Shown here in pieces: positions 7,853 to 16,877 of a DNA stretch of 64,000 nucleotides; the stretch's first letter is position 1; the number at the start of each line of letters is the position of its first letter. The translations under genes and the position numbers were made by a program. This DNA is from JASLDZ01 sp038226305. GTDB taxonomy: Bacteria; Pseudomonadota; Alphaproteobacteria; Caulobacterales; Caulobacteraceae. Location of the stretch: contig JBBRQN010000007.1 of NCBI GenBank assembly GCA_038226305.1, positions 1-64,000 of the forward strand, read 5' to 3'. Under the pieces are notes generated by a model, which was not told the DNA's origin, searched no databases, and saw only the letters and a list, made by a program, of their open reading frames with translations.

Positions 7853-9586
7853 TCAGCCCACGAAGTGGGTCGCAGTGCCAGCCACCACGTACCAGGCCAC
7901 GAAGCCTCCCCCGATGAGCGAGGCGGCGACGTAGCCGCCGGTGCGCCTCCAGGCATGGACCGCGAGCACAGCCAGGCCGCCCAGCACCGGCACGAACTGG
8001 ATCGCCACGATGGTGTTCAGCGCCAGGAACGGCACCGGCAAGGCGCCCGTGGCGAACAGCCAGAGGTACTGGCCGCCCGTCAGGGCCAAGAACCCGGCCG
8101 CCAGCGCCCCCTTTCCCCAGCTGTAGCCGCTCAGCCTGTCCTGCTCCGGCAGGCTCAGGGCGGCGAGCGCCCGGAAGGCCAGACCCACGAACAGGGTGAA
8201 GGGGATCAGGGCCGTCAGCACGGCCATGCCCTGCTCAGGCGTGCCCAGAGGCTTCAGCGCCACCACCCAGAACCGGGCATCCACGTTCACGAGCCCCGCC
8301 AGCGTCACCACCCCGTAGGTGCCCGCCAGCACGCCCACCGCCAGCGCCAGCGACAGCCCCCACCGCGCCGGCGCAGGCTTGGCCCCCGCAGCGCGGCCGC
8401 CGATCAGGGCCCCCACGCCAAGGCCGATCGCCACGTTCGCCAGCGCCCACACGGTCATCCAGTTGGTGATCGCCTGCGGAAACAGCGCCGAGGGCTTCAG
8501 GGGCGAGACGCTGATCGGCAGCAGGAAGAACGTCACCGGTGCGATCAGCGTCAGGGTCAGCCAGCGCGCCCACCAGCGGCCGTCGCGCCTCGTGGCCTGC
8601 GCCACCGGCACCGCCCGCAGCCCCGCAAAGCCGCGAAGGCTGAGGAGAAGGTCGAACAGCCCGAGCATCAAGGCGCCGATGCCCGCCAGGAACAGCCCGG
8701 TGCCGGCTTCCTTCCACCACCACATCTGATCGCTGACGGGTCGCGGCGTGCCGCCCTTCAGCGTGCGCGCGAACCAGTCGGCCGCCTCGCCCACGGCCAC
8801 CTTCGAGATGTGGTCGCCCGGGTGCGTGGCTAGGGGCTGATGCAGCATGCGGCCCGTTCCGGCGGCGATGTCGCCGTAGAGGCGCTCGCGCGCGACGGTG
8901 GCGTCCGTGCCGAACAGCGCCTTCAGCTTGGCGGTCTCGCCCACCGTCGCGGCGGTCGGGGCACCCCACATGAGCGGCGCGAACTCGTCGAAGCGGCTGT
9001 AGACCAGCGCCAGATTGCGGGGCCAGGTGGGCGTGCCGGGGGCGGCGAAGGGCTTGCCGGTGGACGACCCCTCCAGCACCATCGCCTTGTAGGCGTCGGG
9101 CATGGCGGCCGCGGCGGCGAGGATCGTCCAGCCGCCCATGCTGTGGCCCTCAAGGCCGATCTCGTCCTTGTTCACGAAGGGCAGCGAGCGGAGGAACGTC
9201 AGCCCCTCCGGCCCGCCGAAGCCCTTGGCGGTCGCGGCCCCGCCGCTGTAGCCGTGGCCCCGCTGGTCCAGCGCCACCACCACATAGCCACGCCTCGCGA
9301 ACTCGATGGCGAAGGCGCTCTGCGTCTCGCGGGTGTTGATATAGCCGTGCACGGCCAGGATGCCCGGCGCGGGCGTATCCGGCGTGGCGGTCCGGGGCTT
9401 GTAGACCAGGGCGGAGAAGGTCGTGCCGTCCGCGCCCGTGAAGCGCACGTCGCGCACGCTGAAGCCCATGTGGTGCTGGACGAAGAAGGCCATGCCCACG
9501 CCGATCACGATCAGGGCGGCGGCCAGCGACAGATAGCGTGCGGCGCTGCGGCGCAGGGCGCCCACGCTGGTCAGGTCTTGGCCCAT
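7853..9586 (-). CDS. Membrane-anchored alpha/beta hydrolase with C-terminal multi-pass membrane domain
   Basis: A 577-residue protein. Residues about 20–36 form a membrane anchor. An alpha/beta-hydrolase domain follows with oxyanion region HGY (80–82) and nucleophile elbow GHSMGG (Ser149); THPGDHIS supplies a plausible catalytic histidine. From about residue 300 there are roughly seven or eight hydrophobic helices. The hydrolase half resembles S9-like or dienelactone-hydrolase-type peptidases and esterases; I do not recognise the membrane half as a named family. The ATG at 9586 has AAGGGG upstream and is preferred to a GTG at 9601. It follows another alpha/beta-hydrolase gene on the same strand by 69 bp. 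The substrate is unknown. Confidence 0.7.
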   Translation of the reverse strand: MGQDLTSVGALRRSAARYLSLAAALIVIGVGMAFFVQHHMGFSVRDVRFTGADGTTFSALVYKPRTATPDTPAPGILAVHGYINTRETQSAFAIEFARRGYVVVALDQRGHGYSGGAATAKGFGGPEGLTFLRSLPFVNKDEIGLEGHSMGGWTILAAAAAMPDAYKAMVLEGSSTGKPFAAPGTPTWPRNLALVYSRFDEFAPLMWGAPTAATVGETAKLKALFGTDATVARERLYGDIAAGTGRMLHQPLATHPGDHISKVAVGEAADWFARTLKGGTPRPVSDQMWWWKEAGTGLFLAGIGALMLGLFDLLLSLRGFAGLRAVPVAQATRRDGRWWARWLTLTLIAPVTFFLLPISVSPLKPSALFPQAITNWMTVWALANVAIGLGVGALIGGRAAGAKPAPARWGLSLALAVGVLAGTYGVVTLAGLVNVDARFWVVALKPLGTPEQGMAVLTALIPFTLFVGLAFRALAALSLPEQDRLSGYSWGKGALAAGFLALTGGQYLWLFATGALPVPFLALNTIVAIQFVPVLGGLAVLAVHAWRRTGGYVAASLIGGGFVAWYVVAGTATHFVG

Positions 9587-9655
9587 GTCGTTCCCCTTCA
9601 CGTCGCCCTTGCCCAGGTCAGACCTGGAGGAGCGCTTCTGTGTGCGAGGAAGAGG

Positions 9656-10582
9656 CTACTCGATCCCGGCGGTCTTCAACCAGCCCTCAAGATCGGCGGC
9701 CGAGCGGTCGGGGATCTGCTCCATAGGCACGTGGCCCACGCCGGGATACCGGATCAACACCGCGCCGGGAATCGCCTCGGCGAAGCGCTGGCCGTTGGCG
9801 GCCGGAATGATCCGGTCGACGTCGCCCACCATCACCAGCGTCGGGATGCGGATCGTCGCGAGCCGCTCAGGCGTGGCGGGAGCTCCCTGCTCGATGCCGA
9901 GGAGGATGCGGCGGTGGCCGGGGCCGCGGCTGAGGTCGGTGTAGCGACGCACCAGCGCCGGGGTCACCAGCGCCTCGTCGATGAAGGCGGCCTTCAGCCC
10001 CTGCCGGGCGATGGGCGTCACGTCCGACTCGGCGATCAGCACCCGGCCGAGAGGGTTCTTGAGAATGTCGAAGACGAGCGCGCCGCCGCCGCCGCTGCGG
10101 CCGCCCTCCCATCCCGCCGCATCCACCAGCACGAGGCCGCGCAGGCGATCTGGGTGTGCCAGGGCGTAGCGCCAGGCGACGCCCCCGCCCATCGAATTTC
10201 CCGCCAGCACGAAGGGCGGCAGCTTCAGCGCCGTGGCCACCTGATCGACCACGGCCACGAAGGCGTCGTTGGAGGCGCGGTAGCCGGCGGACGTGCGGGT
10301 CAGGCCGTGGCCGGGCAGGTCCAGCGCGATCACCGGGCGGCGGGGATCGAGGCGGGCGATCCAGTCGTCCCAGTCCCGGTCGGAGGCCGCGAAGCCGTGC
10401 ACCAGCACCAGCGGGGTGCCTGTGGCGGGACCGGAGCGGCGCACATGCACACGCTCGCCGGTGGGCAGGTCGAGATAGGTGGAGGTGGCGGTGGCATAGC
10501 GGCCCTCCAGCACGGGATAGGGGATGTCAGGCCGGTGGATCGCCAGCCACGCCAGGGCGATCAGTGCCAGGATCGGAGCCAT
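9656..10582 (-). CDS. Alpha/beta hydrolase with N-terminal membrane anchor
   Basis: A 308-residue protein opening with a hydrophobic segment (residues 2–14) that is a membrane anchor or uncleaved signal. The alpha/beta-hydrolase motifs are all present: HGF (62–64), nucleophile elbow GNSMGGG with Ser130, acid Asp256 in GDVDRII and base His284 in GVGHVPME. This pattern fits carboxylesterase, lipase or meta-cleavage-product hydrolase relatives. The ATG at 10582 is preceded by GAGGGC. It precedes the larger membrane hydrolase gene on the same strand and may be co-transcribed with it. No substrate can be given from sequence. Confidence 0.75.
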   Translation of the reverse strand: MAPILALIALAWLAIHRPDIPYPVLEGRYATATSTYLDLPTGERVHVRRSGPATGTPLVLVHGFAASDRDWDDWIARLDPRRPVIALDLPGHGLTRTSAGYRASNDAFVAVVDQVATALKLPPFVLAGNSMGGGVAWRYALAHPDRLRGLVLVDAAGWEGGRSGGGGALVFDILKNPLGRVLIAESDVTPIARQGLKAAFIDEALVTPALVRRYTDLSRGPGHRRILLGIEQGAPATPERLATIRIPTLVMVGDVDRIIPAANGQRFAEAIPGAVLIRYPGVGHVPMEQIPDRSAADLEGWLKTAGIE

Positions 10583-10730
10583 CGCATCGCCCTCTTCGGC
10601 CGTACGGCCCTTCAAGGGGCGGACGGTGCGGGCGGGTGCGCTGCGGCGTCAAGCGCGGGCTCCATTGCGCGGGGCCTGTGCAGGCGCTTAACCTCAGGTC
10701 GAAACTCCCCTGCAGGAAGGCGCTTTCCCC

Positions 10731-11609
10731 ATGTGCGACGAAGAGATCCATCAGGGGCTGACCCAGGACCTGCGCGTATCGCGCCGCGGCTTCGGGTTCG
10801 CGGGCGTCGCCCTCGCCGGGCTGGCGGCCACGGGCGCCCGGGCGCAATCCAAGGCCGAGGCTGCCGTGATCGAGACCGACGTGGAGGTCAAGACGGCAGA
10901 CGGGGTGGCAGACTCCGTGCTGTTCAATCCCCCCGGCAAGGGCAAGTGGCCCGCCGTTTTGATCTGGACCGACATCATGGGCCTGCGCCCGGTGTTCCGC
11001 GACATGGGCCGAAGGCTCGCGGCGCAGGGCTATGTGGTGCTGGTGCCCAACCCGTTCTATCGCGGCAAGCGCGCGCCTGTGGTGGATGCCACCTTCGATT
11101 TCTCCAAGCCCGAGGATCGCGCCAAGGTCATGCCCCTGGCGATGGCGCTGAGCGCCGACACAGCCGCGCGTGACGCCACCGCCTTCATCGCCTTCCTCGA
11201 CGCCCAGCCGCAGACCAACACCAAGGCGCGCGCCGGGGTGCAGGGCTATTGCATGGGCGGCCCGCTGACCTTCCGCAGCGCCGCGACCGTTCCCGCCCGC
11301 TTCGGGGCGGCGGCCACGTTCCACGGGGGCGGCCTCGTCACCGCCAAGCCCGACAGCCCGCACCTCCTCATCCCCACGATGAAGGCGCAGGTCATCTGCT
11401 GCGTGGCCGACAACGACGACAAGCGCGAGCCCGCCGCCAAGGACACCCTGAAGTCGAGCTTCGCGGCCGCCAAGATTCCCGCCAAGGTCGAGGTCTACGA
11501 GGGGGCGGCGCACGGTTGGTGCGTGAAGGGCTCGGCCGTCTACAACGAGGCTCAGGCCGAGCGGGCGTGGTCCGAGCTGACCGCGCTCTACAAGCGCTCC
11601 CTGGTCTGA
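10731..11609 (+). CDS. Tat-exported dienelactone hydrolase family protein
   Basis: A 292-residue protein with a twin-arginine signal (SRRGFGF at residues 17–23, then a hydrophobic run ending GARAQ), so it should be exported folded to the periplasm. The mature part is a dienelactone-hydrolase-type alpha/beta hydrolase. The nucleophile is Cys174 in GYCMGG, the acid is probably Asp228 or Asp230 in ADNDDK, and His261 lies in AAHGW. The cysteine nucleophile distinguishes this family from the two serine hydrolases just upstream. It is encoded divergently from them. The physiological substrate is unknown. Confidence 0.83.
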   Translation: MCDEEIHQGLTQDLRVSRRGFGFAGVALAGLAATGARAQSKAEAAVIETDVEVKTADGVADSVLFNPPGKGKWPAVLIWTDIMGLRPVFRDMGRRLAAQGYVVLVPNPFYRGKRAPVVDATFDFSKPEDRAKVMPLAMALSADTAARDATAFIAFLDAQPQTNTKARAGVQGYCMGGPLTFRSAATVPARFGAAATFHGGGLVTAKPDSPHLLIPTMKAQVICCVADNDDKREPAAKDTLKSSFAAAKIPAKVEVYEGAAHGWCVKGSAVYNEAQAERAWSELTALYKRSLV

Positions 11610-11716
11610 ACGATGGCCCGGCACCCCTGCGTCGGTGACGACGCGGGGCGGCCACGGTTACGCCTGAATCCCCGCCAAACGTCCAAAGCTTGGCTGACTG
11701 AACCGATGAGACGACG

Positions 11717-12175
11717 ATGCGTGACTTCAAGCTGACGACCGGCGCGGCGATGGCCGCCATCCTCCTGGCCGGGCCGGCCCTCGCGGCCAAGCCCCGGACC
11801 GTCGCCAAGGGGCCGACGGCGGACTACGCCACCAACGTGATCACCGTGGTTTCCAACACCCGCCAGGCGATCCCGCCCACGGCCAACTGCACCGTATGGG
11901 CCAATGCCGAGGGGCTGGGCGTGGGCCCGGCCGAGCTCGGCGGGTTTCACGGGGTGGGGTTCAACATCAACCTGAAGCCGCTGCCCTCCGAGACCAACCC
12001 GCGGCCGTCCACCTTCGCCGAGGGCATGGCCGACATGAAGACCCGCTTCCCCACCACCCCCGCCTGGCTGACCGAGGCGATCGCCAAGAACCAGTCGAAG
12101 ATCGAAGCGGCCTGCGCCGACGAGCAGATCACGCCCTTCGTGATCCAGAAACTGACCAAGGCCGACAAGAAGTAG
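11717..12175 (+). CDS. Small secreted protein of unknown function
   Basis: A 152-residue protein with a clear signal peptide ending ALA/AKP (after residue 23). The mature part is about 129 residues, has two cysteines (in ANCTVWAN and EAACADEQ) that could form a disulfide, and has no motif I recognise. The start is the ATG at 11717. It sits between the dienelactone hydrolase and the convergent ihfB gene, with no sign of an operon. The signal peptide and coding bias make it a real gene; function is unknown. Confidence 0.65.
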   Translation: MRDFKLTTGAAMAAILLAGPALAAKPRTVAKGPTADYATNVITVVSNTRQAIPPTANCTVWANAEGLGVGPAELGGFHGVGFNINLKPLPSETNPRPSTFAEGMADMKTRFPTTPAWLTEAIAKNQSKIEAACADEQITPFVIQKLTKADKK

Positions 12176-12189
12176 AACGCCGGCGCCAT

Positions 12190-12214
12190 CTCCCCTGTGC
12201 GCAGCGCGGGGGAG
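12190..12214. repeat. Palindromic intergenic repeat, copy 2
   Basis: An imperfect palindrome (ctcccctgtgcgcagcgcgg followed by gggag) lies in the 70-bp gap between convergent genes. Its arms and core resemble the hairpins at 1–19 and 15284–15304. It may also help end transcription of either gene, though no T-tract follows. Confidence 0.45.
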
Positions 12215-12245
12215 GACCGGCAGAGGCGGGGAGGGCGCTTGGGCC

Positions 12246-12536
12246 CTAAGCGTCGCCCGAGGCGTTGAGGCGTTCGCGCAGTTCCTTGCCGCTCTTGAAG
12301 AAGGGCACGGCCTTGGCATCCACCGAAACCGCCTCGCCGGTGCGCGGGTTGCGGCCGGCGCGGGCAGGGCGGGCGCGCACCGAGAACGCGCCGAACCCCC
12401 GCAGCTCCACGCGGCCGCCCGTCTCGAGCGCCTCGACCATGCGGTCGAAGATGACAGCCACCATCCGCTCCATGTCGGAGCGGTGCAGGTGCGGGTTCTC
12501 GGCCGATAGCCGGGCGATGAGCTGCGACTTGATCAT
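12246..12536 (-). CDS. ihfB: Integration host factor subunit beta
   Basis: A 96-residue HU/IHF-family DNA-bending protein of standard length. It begins MIKSQLIARL, has the beta-arm core GRVELRGFGAFSVRARPARA with the intercalating-loop pattern GRNPRTGEAV, and ends with the PFFKSGKELRERLN helix, all typical of IHF-beta rather than HU. It pairs with IHF-alpha (not in this window) to bend DNA at promoters and recombination sites. It lies downstream of rpsA on the same strand, the usual order, but a strong terminator separates them, so ihfB probably has its own promoter or receives readthrough. Confidence 0.93.
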   Translation of the reverse strand: MIKSQLIARLSAENPHLHRSDMERMVAVIFDRMVEALETGGRVELRGFGAFSVRARPARAGRNPRTGEAVSVDAKAVPFFKSGKELRERLNASGDA

Positions 12537-12583
12537 GAGGGTGCGACCTTGGCTCCCGATCGGCCCGCGATCAAGCGGATACG

Positions 12584-12617
12584 AAAAGCCCCGCGCGAGG
12601 GACGCTCGCGCGGGGCT
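12584..12617 (-). terminator. Intrinsic terminator of rpsA
   Basis: A perfect 13-bp stem (12587–12599 with 12605–12617) with a 5-nt loop. On the minus strand it is followed by TTTT (12587–12584). It lies just past the rpsA stop, between rpsA and ihfB. Confidence 0.9.
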
Positions 12618-12675
12618 GATCGATCATAAGTTAGGCGCCGGGCGAGAGGCCCGGCACCCGGTCAGCGGAAGCCGA

Positions 12676-14382
12676 TCAGCTCTTGGCCTTCTCGCGAAGG
12701 GCCGCGCCCAGGATGTCGCCCAGCGAGGCGCCCGAGTCGGAGGAGCCGAACTTGTCCACGGCTTCCTTGTCCTCGGCCATCTGCAGGGCCTTGATGGACA
12801 GGGTCACCCGGCGGGCGGCCTTGTCGATCATGGTGATCTGCGCGTCGATGCGGTCGCCCACGCCGTAGCGCTCCGGGTTCTGCTCGGAACGGTCGCGGCT
12901 CAGGTCGGTCTTGCGGATGAAGGCCGACATGGGGGCCTCGTCCTCGCCGAACTTCACTTCCAGCCCGCCCGAGGTGACCTCGGTGACCGTCACGGTGACG
13001 GTCTGGCCCTTGCGGTAGGTCTCGTCGCCCATCGGGTCGCCGGCCAGCTGCTTGATGCCGAGCGAGATGCGCTCTTTCTCGGAGTCCACGTCGAGCACCT
13101 TGGCCTTGACCATCTCGCCCTTGTGGTAGCGCTGGATGGCTTCCTCGCCCGACACGGCCCAGTCGATGTCCGACAGGTGCACCATGCCGTCGATGTCGCC
13201 GTCCAGGCCGATGAACAGGCCGAACTCCGTGGCGTTCTTGACCTCGCCCTCGACCGTTGTGCCCACCGGGTGACGCTTGAGGAAGTCGTCCCAGGGGTTT
13301 TCCTGGGCCTGCTTGAGACCGAGCGAGACGCGGCGCTTGGAGGCGTCCACGTCCAGCACCACCACGTCCACTTCCTGCGAGGTGGAGACGATCTTGCCGG
13401 GGTGGACTTTCTTCTTGGTCCACGACATTTCCGACACGTGCACCAGGCCCTCGACGCCGGCTTCCAGCTCCACGAAGGCGCCGTAGTCGGTGATGTTGGT
13501 GATGCGGCCGGTGAACTTGGCGCCCACGGGATACTTGGACTCCACGTCGTCCCACGGATCGGCCTGAAGCTGCTTCATGCCGAGCGAGATGCGCTGGGTG
13601 TCCGGGTTGATCTTGACGATCTGCACCTTGACCGTGTCGCCCACCGCCAGAACCTGGCTCGGGTGGTTGACGCGCTTCCAGCTCATGTCGGTGACGTGGA
13701 GCAGGCCGTCGATGCCGCCCAGGTCCACGAACGCGCCGTAGTCGGTGATGTTCTTGACCACGCCCTCGCGCACTTCGCCCTCGGCCAGCTGGGCCACGAG
13801 TTCGGTGCGCTGCTCGGCGCGGGCTTCTTCGAGGATGGCGCGACGCGAGACGACGATGTTGCCGCGCGGGCGGTCCATCTTGAGGATGGCGAAGGGCTGT
13901 TCCTTGCCCATAAGCGGGCCCACATCGCGCACGGGGCGGATGTCGACCTGCGATCCGGGCAGGAACGCCGAGGCGCCGCCGAGGTCGACGGTGAAGCCGC
14001 CCTTCACGCGGCCCACGATCGTGCCGTTCACCGGCACGTTCTGGCCGAACACGCCTTCGAGGCGCGTCCACGCCTCTTCGCGCTTGGCCTTCTCGCGGCT
14101 GATGACCGCCTCGCCCATCGCGTTCTCGACGCGCTCCAGATAGACCTCGACCGTGTCGCCCTTCTTCGGGTTCGGGTTCGGGTCTTCGGCGAATTCCTTG
14201 ATCGAGATGCGGCCTTCGGTCTTCAGACCGACGTCGACGATGACGAAGTCCTTCTCGATCCCCGTGACGAGGCCGTGGACCACCGATCCTTCGGCCAGAT
14301 CGCGCCCGCCCAGCGCCTCTTCGAGGAGGGCGGCGAAGTCGTCGCGCGATGGGTTCATCGCCATGCTCATGTCGTCAGCCAA
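12676..14382 (-). CDS. rpsA: 30S ribosomal protein S1
   Basis: A 568-residue protein with six S1 RNA-binding repeats. The central repeats are the best conserved (GVVKNITDYGAFVDLGGIDG, GRITNITDYGAFVELEAGVE, GEVKNATEFGLFIGLDGDID). S1 helps 30S subunits load mRNA, especially leaders with weak Shine-Dalgarno sites. The gene starts with TTG at 14382, well placed 8 nt after GGAG; an in-frame ATG four codons later (14370) is the alternative. It lies downstream of cmk, the usual cmk–rpsA order, and ends at a strong terminator. Confidence 0.96.
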   Translation of the reverse strand: MADDMSMAMNPSRDDFAALLEEALGGRDLAEGSVVHGLVTGIEKDFVIVDVGLKTEGRISIKEFAEDPNPNPKKGDTVEVYLERVENAMGEAVISREKAKREEAWTRLEGVFGQNVPVNGTIVGRVKGGFTVDLGGASAFLPGSQVDIRPVRDVGPLMGKEQPFAILKMDRPRGNIVVSRRAILEEARAEQRTELVAQLAEGEVREGVVKNITDYGAFVDLGGIDGLLHVTDMSWKRVNHPSQVLAVGDTVKVQIVKINPDTQRISLGMKQLQADPWDDVESKYPVGAKFTGRITNITDYGAFVELEAGVEGLVHVSEMSWTKKKVHPGKIVSTSQEVDVVVLDVDASKRRVSLGLKQAQENPWDDFLKRHPVGTTVEGEVKNATEFGLFIGLDGDIDGMVHLSDIDWAVSGEEAIQRYHKGEMVKAKVLDVDSEKERISLGIKQLAGDPMGDETYRKGQTVTVTVTEVTSGGLEVKFGEDEAPMSAFIRKTDLSRDRSEQNPERYGVGDRIDAQITMIDKAARRVTLSIKALQMAEDKEAVDKFGSSDSGASLGDILGAALREKAKS

Positions 14383-14577
14383 GCTTTAGTCTCCGGTGGA
14401 TCACGCCCCGTTCGGCCGCCACGCGGGCGTGCCTTGGGAGGGCGCGGGTTGAGGGTTGAGGCCGGGTAGCGGGAATGCGGCGGATCGCGCGGGCAGGCGC
14501 CCGGCCATTCGCTGAAACTCGAAGGATTTGTCCCGTCGGAGAGCCGTGCGACACAGGCGTTTGGATTGGCCCTCTGG

Positions 14578-15228
14578 CTACGGCTTGGAAGCCAACCAGC
14601 GGGCACGCGCCTCGTCCACGATGCGACGGGCCGCATCGGCGGCTTGGTCTATACTCAGATCGGTGGTGTCGAGCAAGACGGCGTCAGGCGCGCGCAGCAT
14701 GGGCGCGGTCTCGCGGCCGGAGTCGCGGGCGTCGCGCCGGCGCAGGTCGTCGATCATCTCGTCCAGCGTGCGGGGGTCGCCCCGGGCGGAGGTCTGCAGC
14801 CAGCGGCGCTTGGCCCGGGTCTCCAGCGCCGCGTCGACCCACAGCTTGGCCGGGGCCTCGGGCGCGATGACGGTGCCGATGTCGCGCCCGTCCAGCACGG
14901 CCCCGCCGGATTGCAGGGCGAACCGCCGCTGGAAGTCGTAGAGGGCCGAGCGCACGCCGGGATGCACCGCCACCCGGCTCGCCGCCTCGCCCGCCGCCCC
15001 GCTGGTGAGCGCGGGCTCCTTCAACGCTTCCGGGTCCAGCCTTTCGGCAACGCGGGCCGCAGTCTGCGGGTCGGAGGGATCGCCCCCCGCCTGCGTCACT
15101 CCATGCCCCACGGCGCGATAGAGCAGGCCCGTATCCAGATGCGGCAGCCCATGCTCTCGCGCCAAAAGAGCGGCGAGGGTGCCCTTGCCCGAAGCGGCGG
15201 CCCCATCCACGGCGATCACGAAATCCAT
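14578..15228 (-). CDS. cmk: Cytidylate kinase
   Basis: A 216-residue kinase that phosphorylates CMP and dCMP. The P-loop is at the N-terminus (GAAASGKG, residues 9–16), and the family motif LDGRDIGTVIAPEA with the substrate-binding aspartate and arginines follows in the second half. An open frame runs further upstream, but the ATG at 15228 gives the canonical MDFVIAVDGAAASGKG start; the extension runs into a palindromic repeat and is not coding. It is followed by rpsA, the common arrangement in proteobacteria. Confidence 0.94.
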   Translation of the reverse strand: MDFVIAVDGAAASGKGTLAALLAREHGLPHLDTGLLYRAVGHGVTQAGGDPSDPQTAARVAERLDPEALKEPALTSGAAGEAASRVAVHPGVRSALYDFQRRFALQSGGAVLDGRDIGTVIAPEAPAKLWVDAALETRAKRRWLQTSARGDPRTLDEMIDDLRRRDARDSGRETAPMLRAPDAVLLDTTDLSIDQAADAARRIVDEARARWLASKP

Positions 15229-15283
15229 GCCGCGGTGGATAGCGGGGTTGGGCGGGGATGCGAAGGGTGGAGACCCTCCCGGT

Positions 15284-15304
15284 CTCCCCCGCGCAGCGGG
15301 GGAG
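15284..15304. repeat. Palindromic intergenic repeat, copy 3
   Basis: A perfect 9-bp hairpin (ctcccccgc, loop gca, gcgggggag) followed by gtggcgcggg, lying between the divergent cmk and yceI genes. It shares the ctccc…gggag arms and gcgcagcg core with the copies at 1–19 and 12190–12214. Its position upstream of two divergent genes argues against a terminator role. Confidence 0.55.
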
Positions 15305-15458
15305 GTGGCGCGGGCGCGGCCCGCGACGGAGGGGGCGAACCGCCGCGAGACGTTGGCCGGCGTTGCGTCCGGGGCTCGCCCCTTCCGCAACCGACACAGA
15401 TGCTGATAGAACGCCCCAGACCCGCTAGGGTGGGTCGATCCCCTTTCAGGAGCCCCCA

Positions 15459-16067
15459 ATGACGCTCGCCCGTTTCGCCCCGTTCGCCCTCGCCGCCGCC
15501 CTCGCCGTTCCGGCGGGTGCCGTGTTCGCCCAGGCCCCGTCTGCCGATCCGAAGGCCGTGCAGGCCGGCACCTACAAGCTCGACCCCAGCCACGCCCGGG
15601 TGCAGTTCTCGGTGTCGCACATGGGCACCTCGATGTGGTGGGGCGACTTCACGGGCGCGACCGGCACGCTCTCCATCGACCCCAAGGCCCCCGCCGCCGC
15701 CAAGCTCAGCGTGTCGATCAAGACCGACACCGTGACCACCACCAACGCCAAGCTCGACGGGGAGCTGAAGGAGTGGTTCGAGGCCGACAAGTTCCCCACC
15801 ATCACCTTCGTGACCACCTCGGTGAAGCCCACCGCCCCCGGCAAGGCGCTGGTGACGGGCGACCTCACCTTCCACGGCGTCACCAAGCCGGTGACCCTGG
15901 ACACGAGCTTCATGGGCTCGGGCGTGAACCCGATGAACAAGGCGACCATGATCGGCTTCAACGCCAAGGGTCACATCAAGCGCAGCGACTTCGGCGTGAC
16001 CAAGTACGTGGGCATGCTGGGCGACGACACCGAGCTGACGATCTCGGCCCCCTTCGCCAAGCAGTGA
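15459..16067 (+). CDS. YceI-family periplasmic lipid-binding-like protein
   Basis: A 202-residue protein with a signal peptide ending VFA/QAP (after residue 24). The mature part has the YceI beta-barrel pattern: YKLDPSHARVQFSVSHMG at the start, a DTVTTTNAKLD segment, FPTITFVTTSV and a closing SDFGVTKYVGMLGDD. YceI proteins are periplasmic lipocalin-like barrels that bind isoprenoid or amide lipids. The length and all conserved blocks are intact. The next gene is an ABC importer 42 bp downstream on the same strand, but no functional link is evident. Confidence 0.9.
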   Translation: MTLARFAPFALAAALAVPAGAVFAQAPSADPKAVQAGTYKLDPSHARVQFSVSHMGTSMWWGDFTGATGTLSIDPKAPAAAKLSVSIKTDTVTTTNAKLDGELKEWFEADKFPTITFVTTSVKPTAPGKALVTGDLTFHGVTKPVTLDTSFMGSGVNPMNKATMIGFNAKGHIKRSDFGVTKYVGMLGDDTELTISAPFAKQ

Positions 16068-16109
16068 TCGCCTGACGACCCGACCCGGCCCCCGATCCGG
16101 CCGCCCCCG

Positions 16110-16877
16110 GTGATCCGCTTCGAGGCGGTCTCGAAATCCTTCGATCATGGCGCCTCGCTCGCCGTGAAAGAGGTGTCGTTCGAGGTCGCCAAGGGTGGCT
16201 TCACCGCGGTGGTGGGCGGTTCGGGCTCAGGCAAGACGACGCTGCTCAAGATGGTCAACCGGCTGGTGGAGCCCACCGCCGGTTCGATCACCCTCGACGG
16301 CCAGCCGGTGGGCGAAGGCCCCGCGCCGAGCTTGCGCCGCCGCATCGGCTACGTGTTCCAGGGTGTGGGCCTCTTCCCGCACCTCACCGTGGCCGAGAAC
16401 ATCGCCATCACCCCTGAGCTTCTCGGGTGGGAGCGGGAGCGCCGCCGGGCGCGGGCCGCCGAACTTCTCGACCTCGTGCGCCTGCCCGCGAGCTTCGGTG
16501 CCCGCACGCCCGACGCGCTTTCCGGTGGCCAGCGTCAGCGGGTGGGACTGGCCCGGGCTCTCGCCGCCGAGCCCAAGGTCATGCTGCTGGACGAGCCCTT
16601 CGGGGCGCTGGACCCGGTCACCCGGGAGGGCCTGGGCGACGAATATCGCGCCCTGCACGAGCGGCTGGGCCTCACCACCCTGATGATCACCCACGACGTG
16701 CAGGAGGCCGTGCTCCTGGCCGACCGCATCGCCGTGATGCACGAGGGCTGCCTCCTCGCCGAGGGCGAACCGGGCGCACTCTCCGCCGACGAGGCCGATC
16801 CCGTGGGGGCGCTGATGTCGTCGCCCCGGAGGCAGGCGGGCAAGGTTGCAGCTCGGTTGGGAGCGCCGCCCGCGTGA
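16110..16877 (+). CDS. ABC transporter ATP-binding protein, osmoprotectant/glycine betaine type (OpuCA/OsmV-like)
   Basis: A 255-residue ATPase with Walker A GGSGSGKTT (about 36–44), Q-loop YVFQGVG, signature LSGGQRQR, Walker B VMLLDEPF and H-loop THDVQEA. The order and spacing match quaternary-amine importers. It lacks the C-terminal CBS domains often present in OpuCA and ProV, so it resembles OsmV/YehX forms. The start is a GTG at 16110. Its stop overlaps the start of the permease–binding-protein gene by 4 nt (GTGA), so the two are translationally coupled and form one importer. Confidence 0.88.
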   Translation: MIRFEAVSKSFDHGASLAVKEVSFEVAKGGFTAVVGGSGSGKTTLLKMVNRLVEPTAGSITLDGQPVGEGPAPSLRRRIGYVFQGVGLFPHLTVAENIAITPELLGWERERRRARAAELLDLVRLPASFGARTPDALSGGQRQRVGLARALAAEPKVMLLDEPFGALDPVTREGLGDEYRALHERLGLTTLMITHDVQEAVLLADRIAVMHEGCLLAEGEPGALSADEADPVGALMSSPRRQAGKVAARLGAPPA

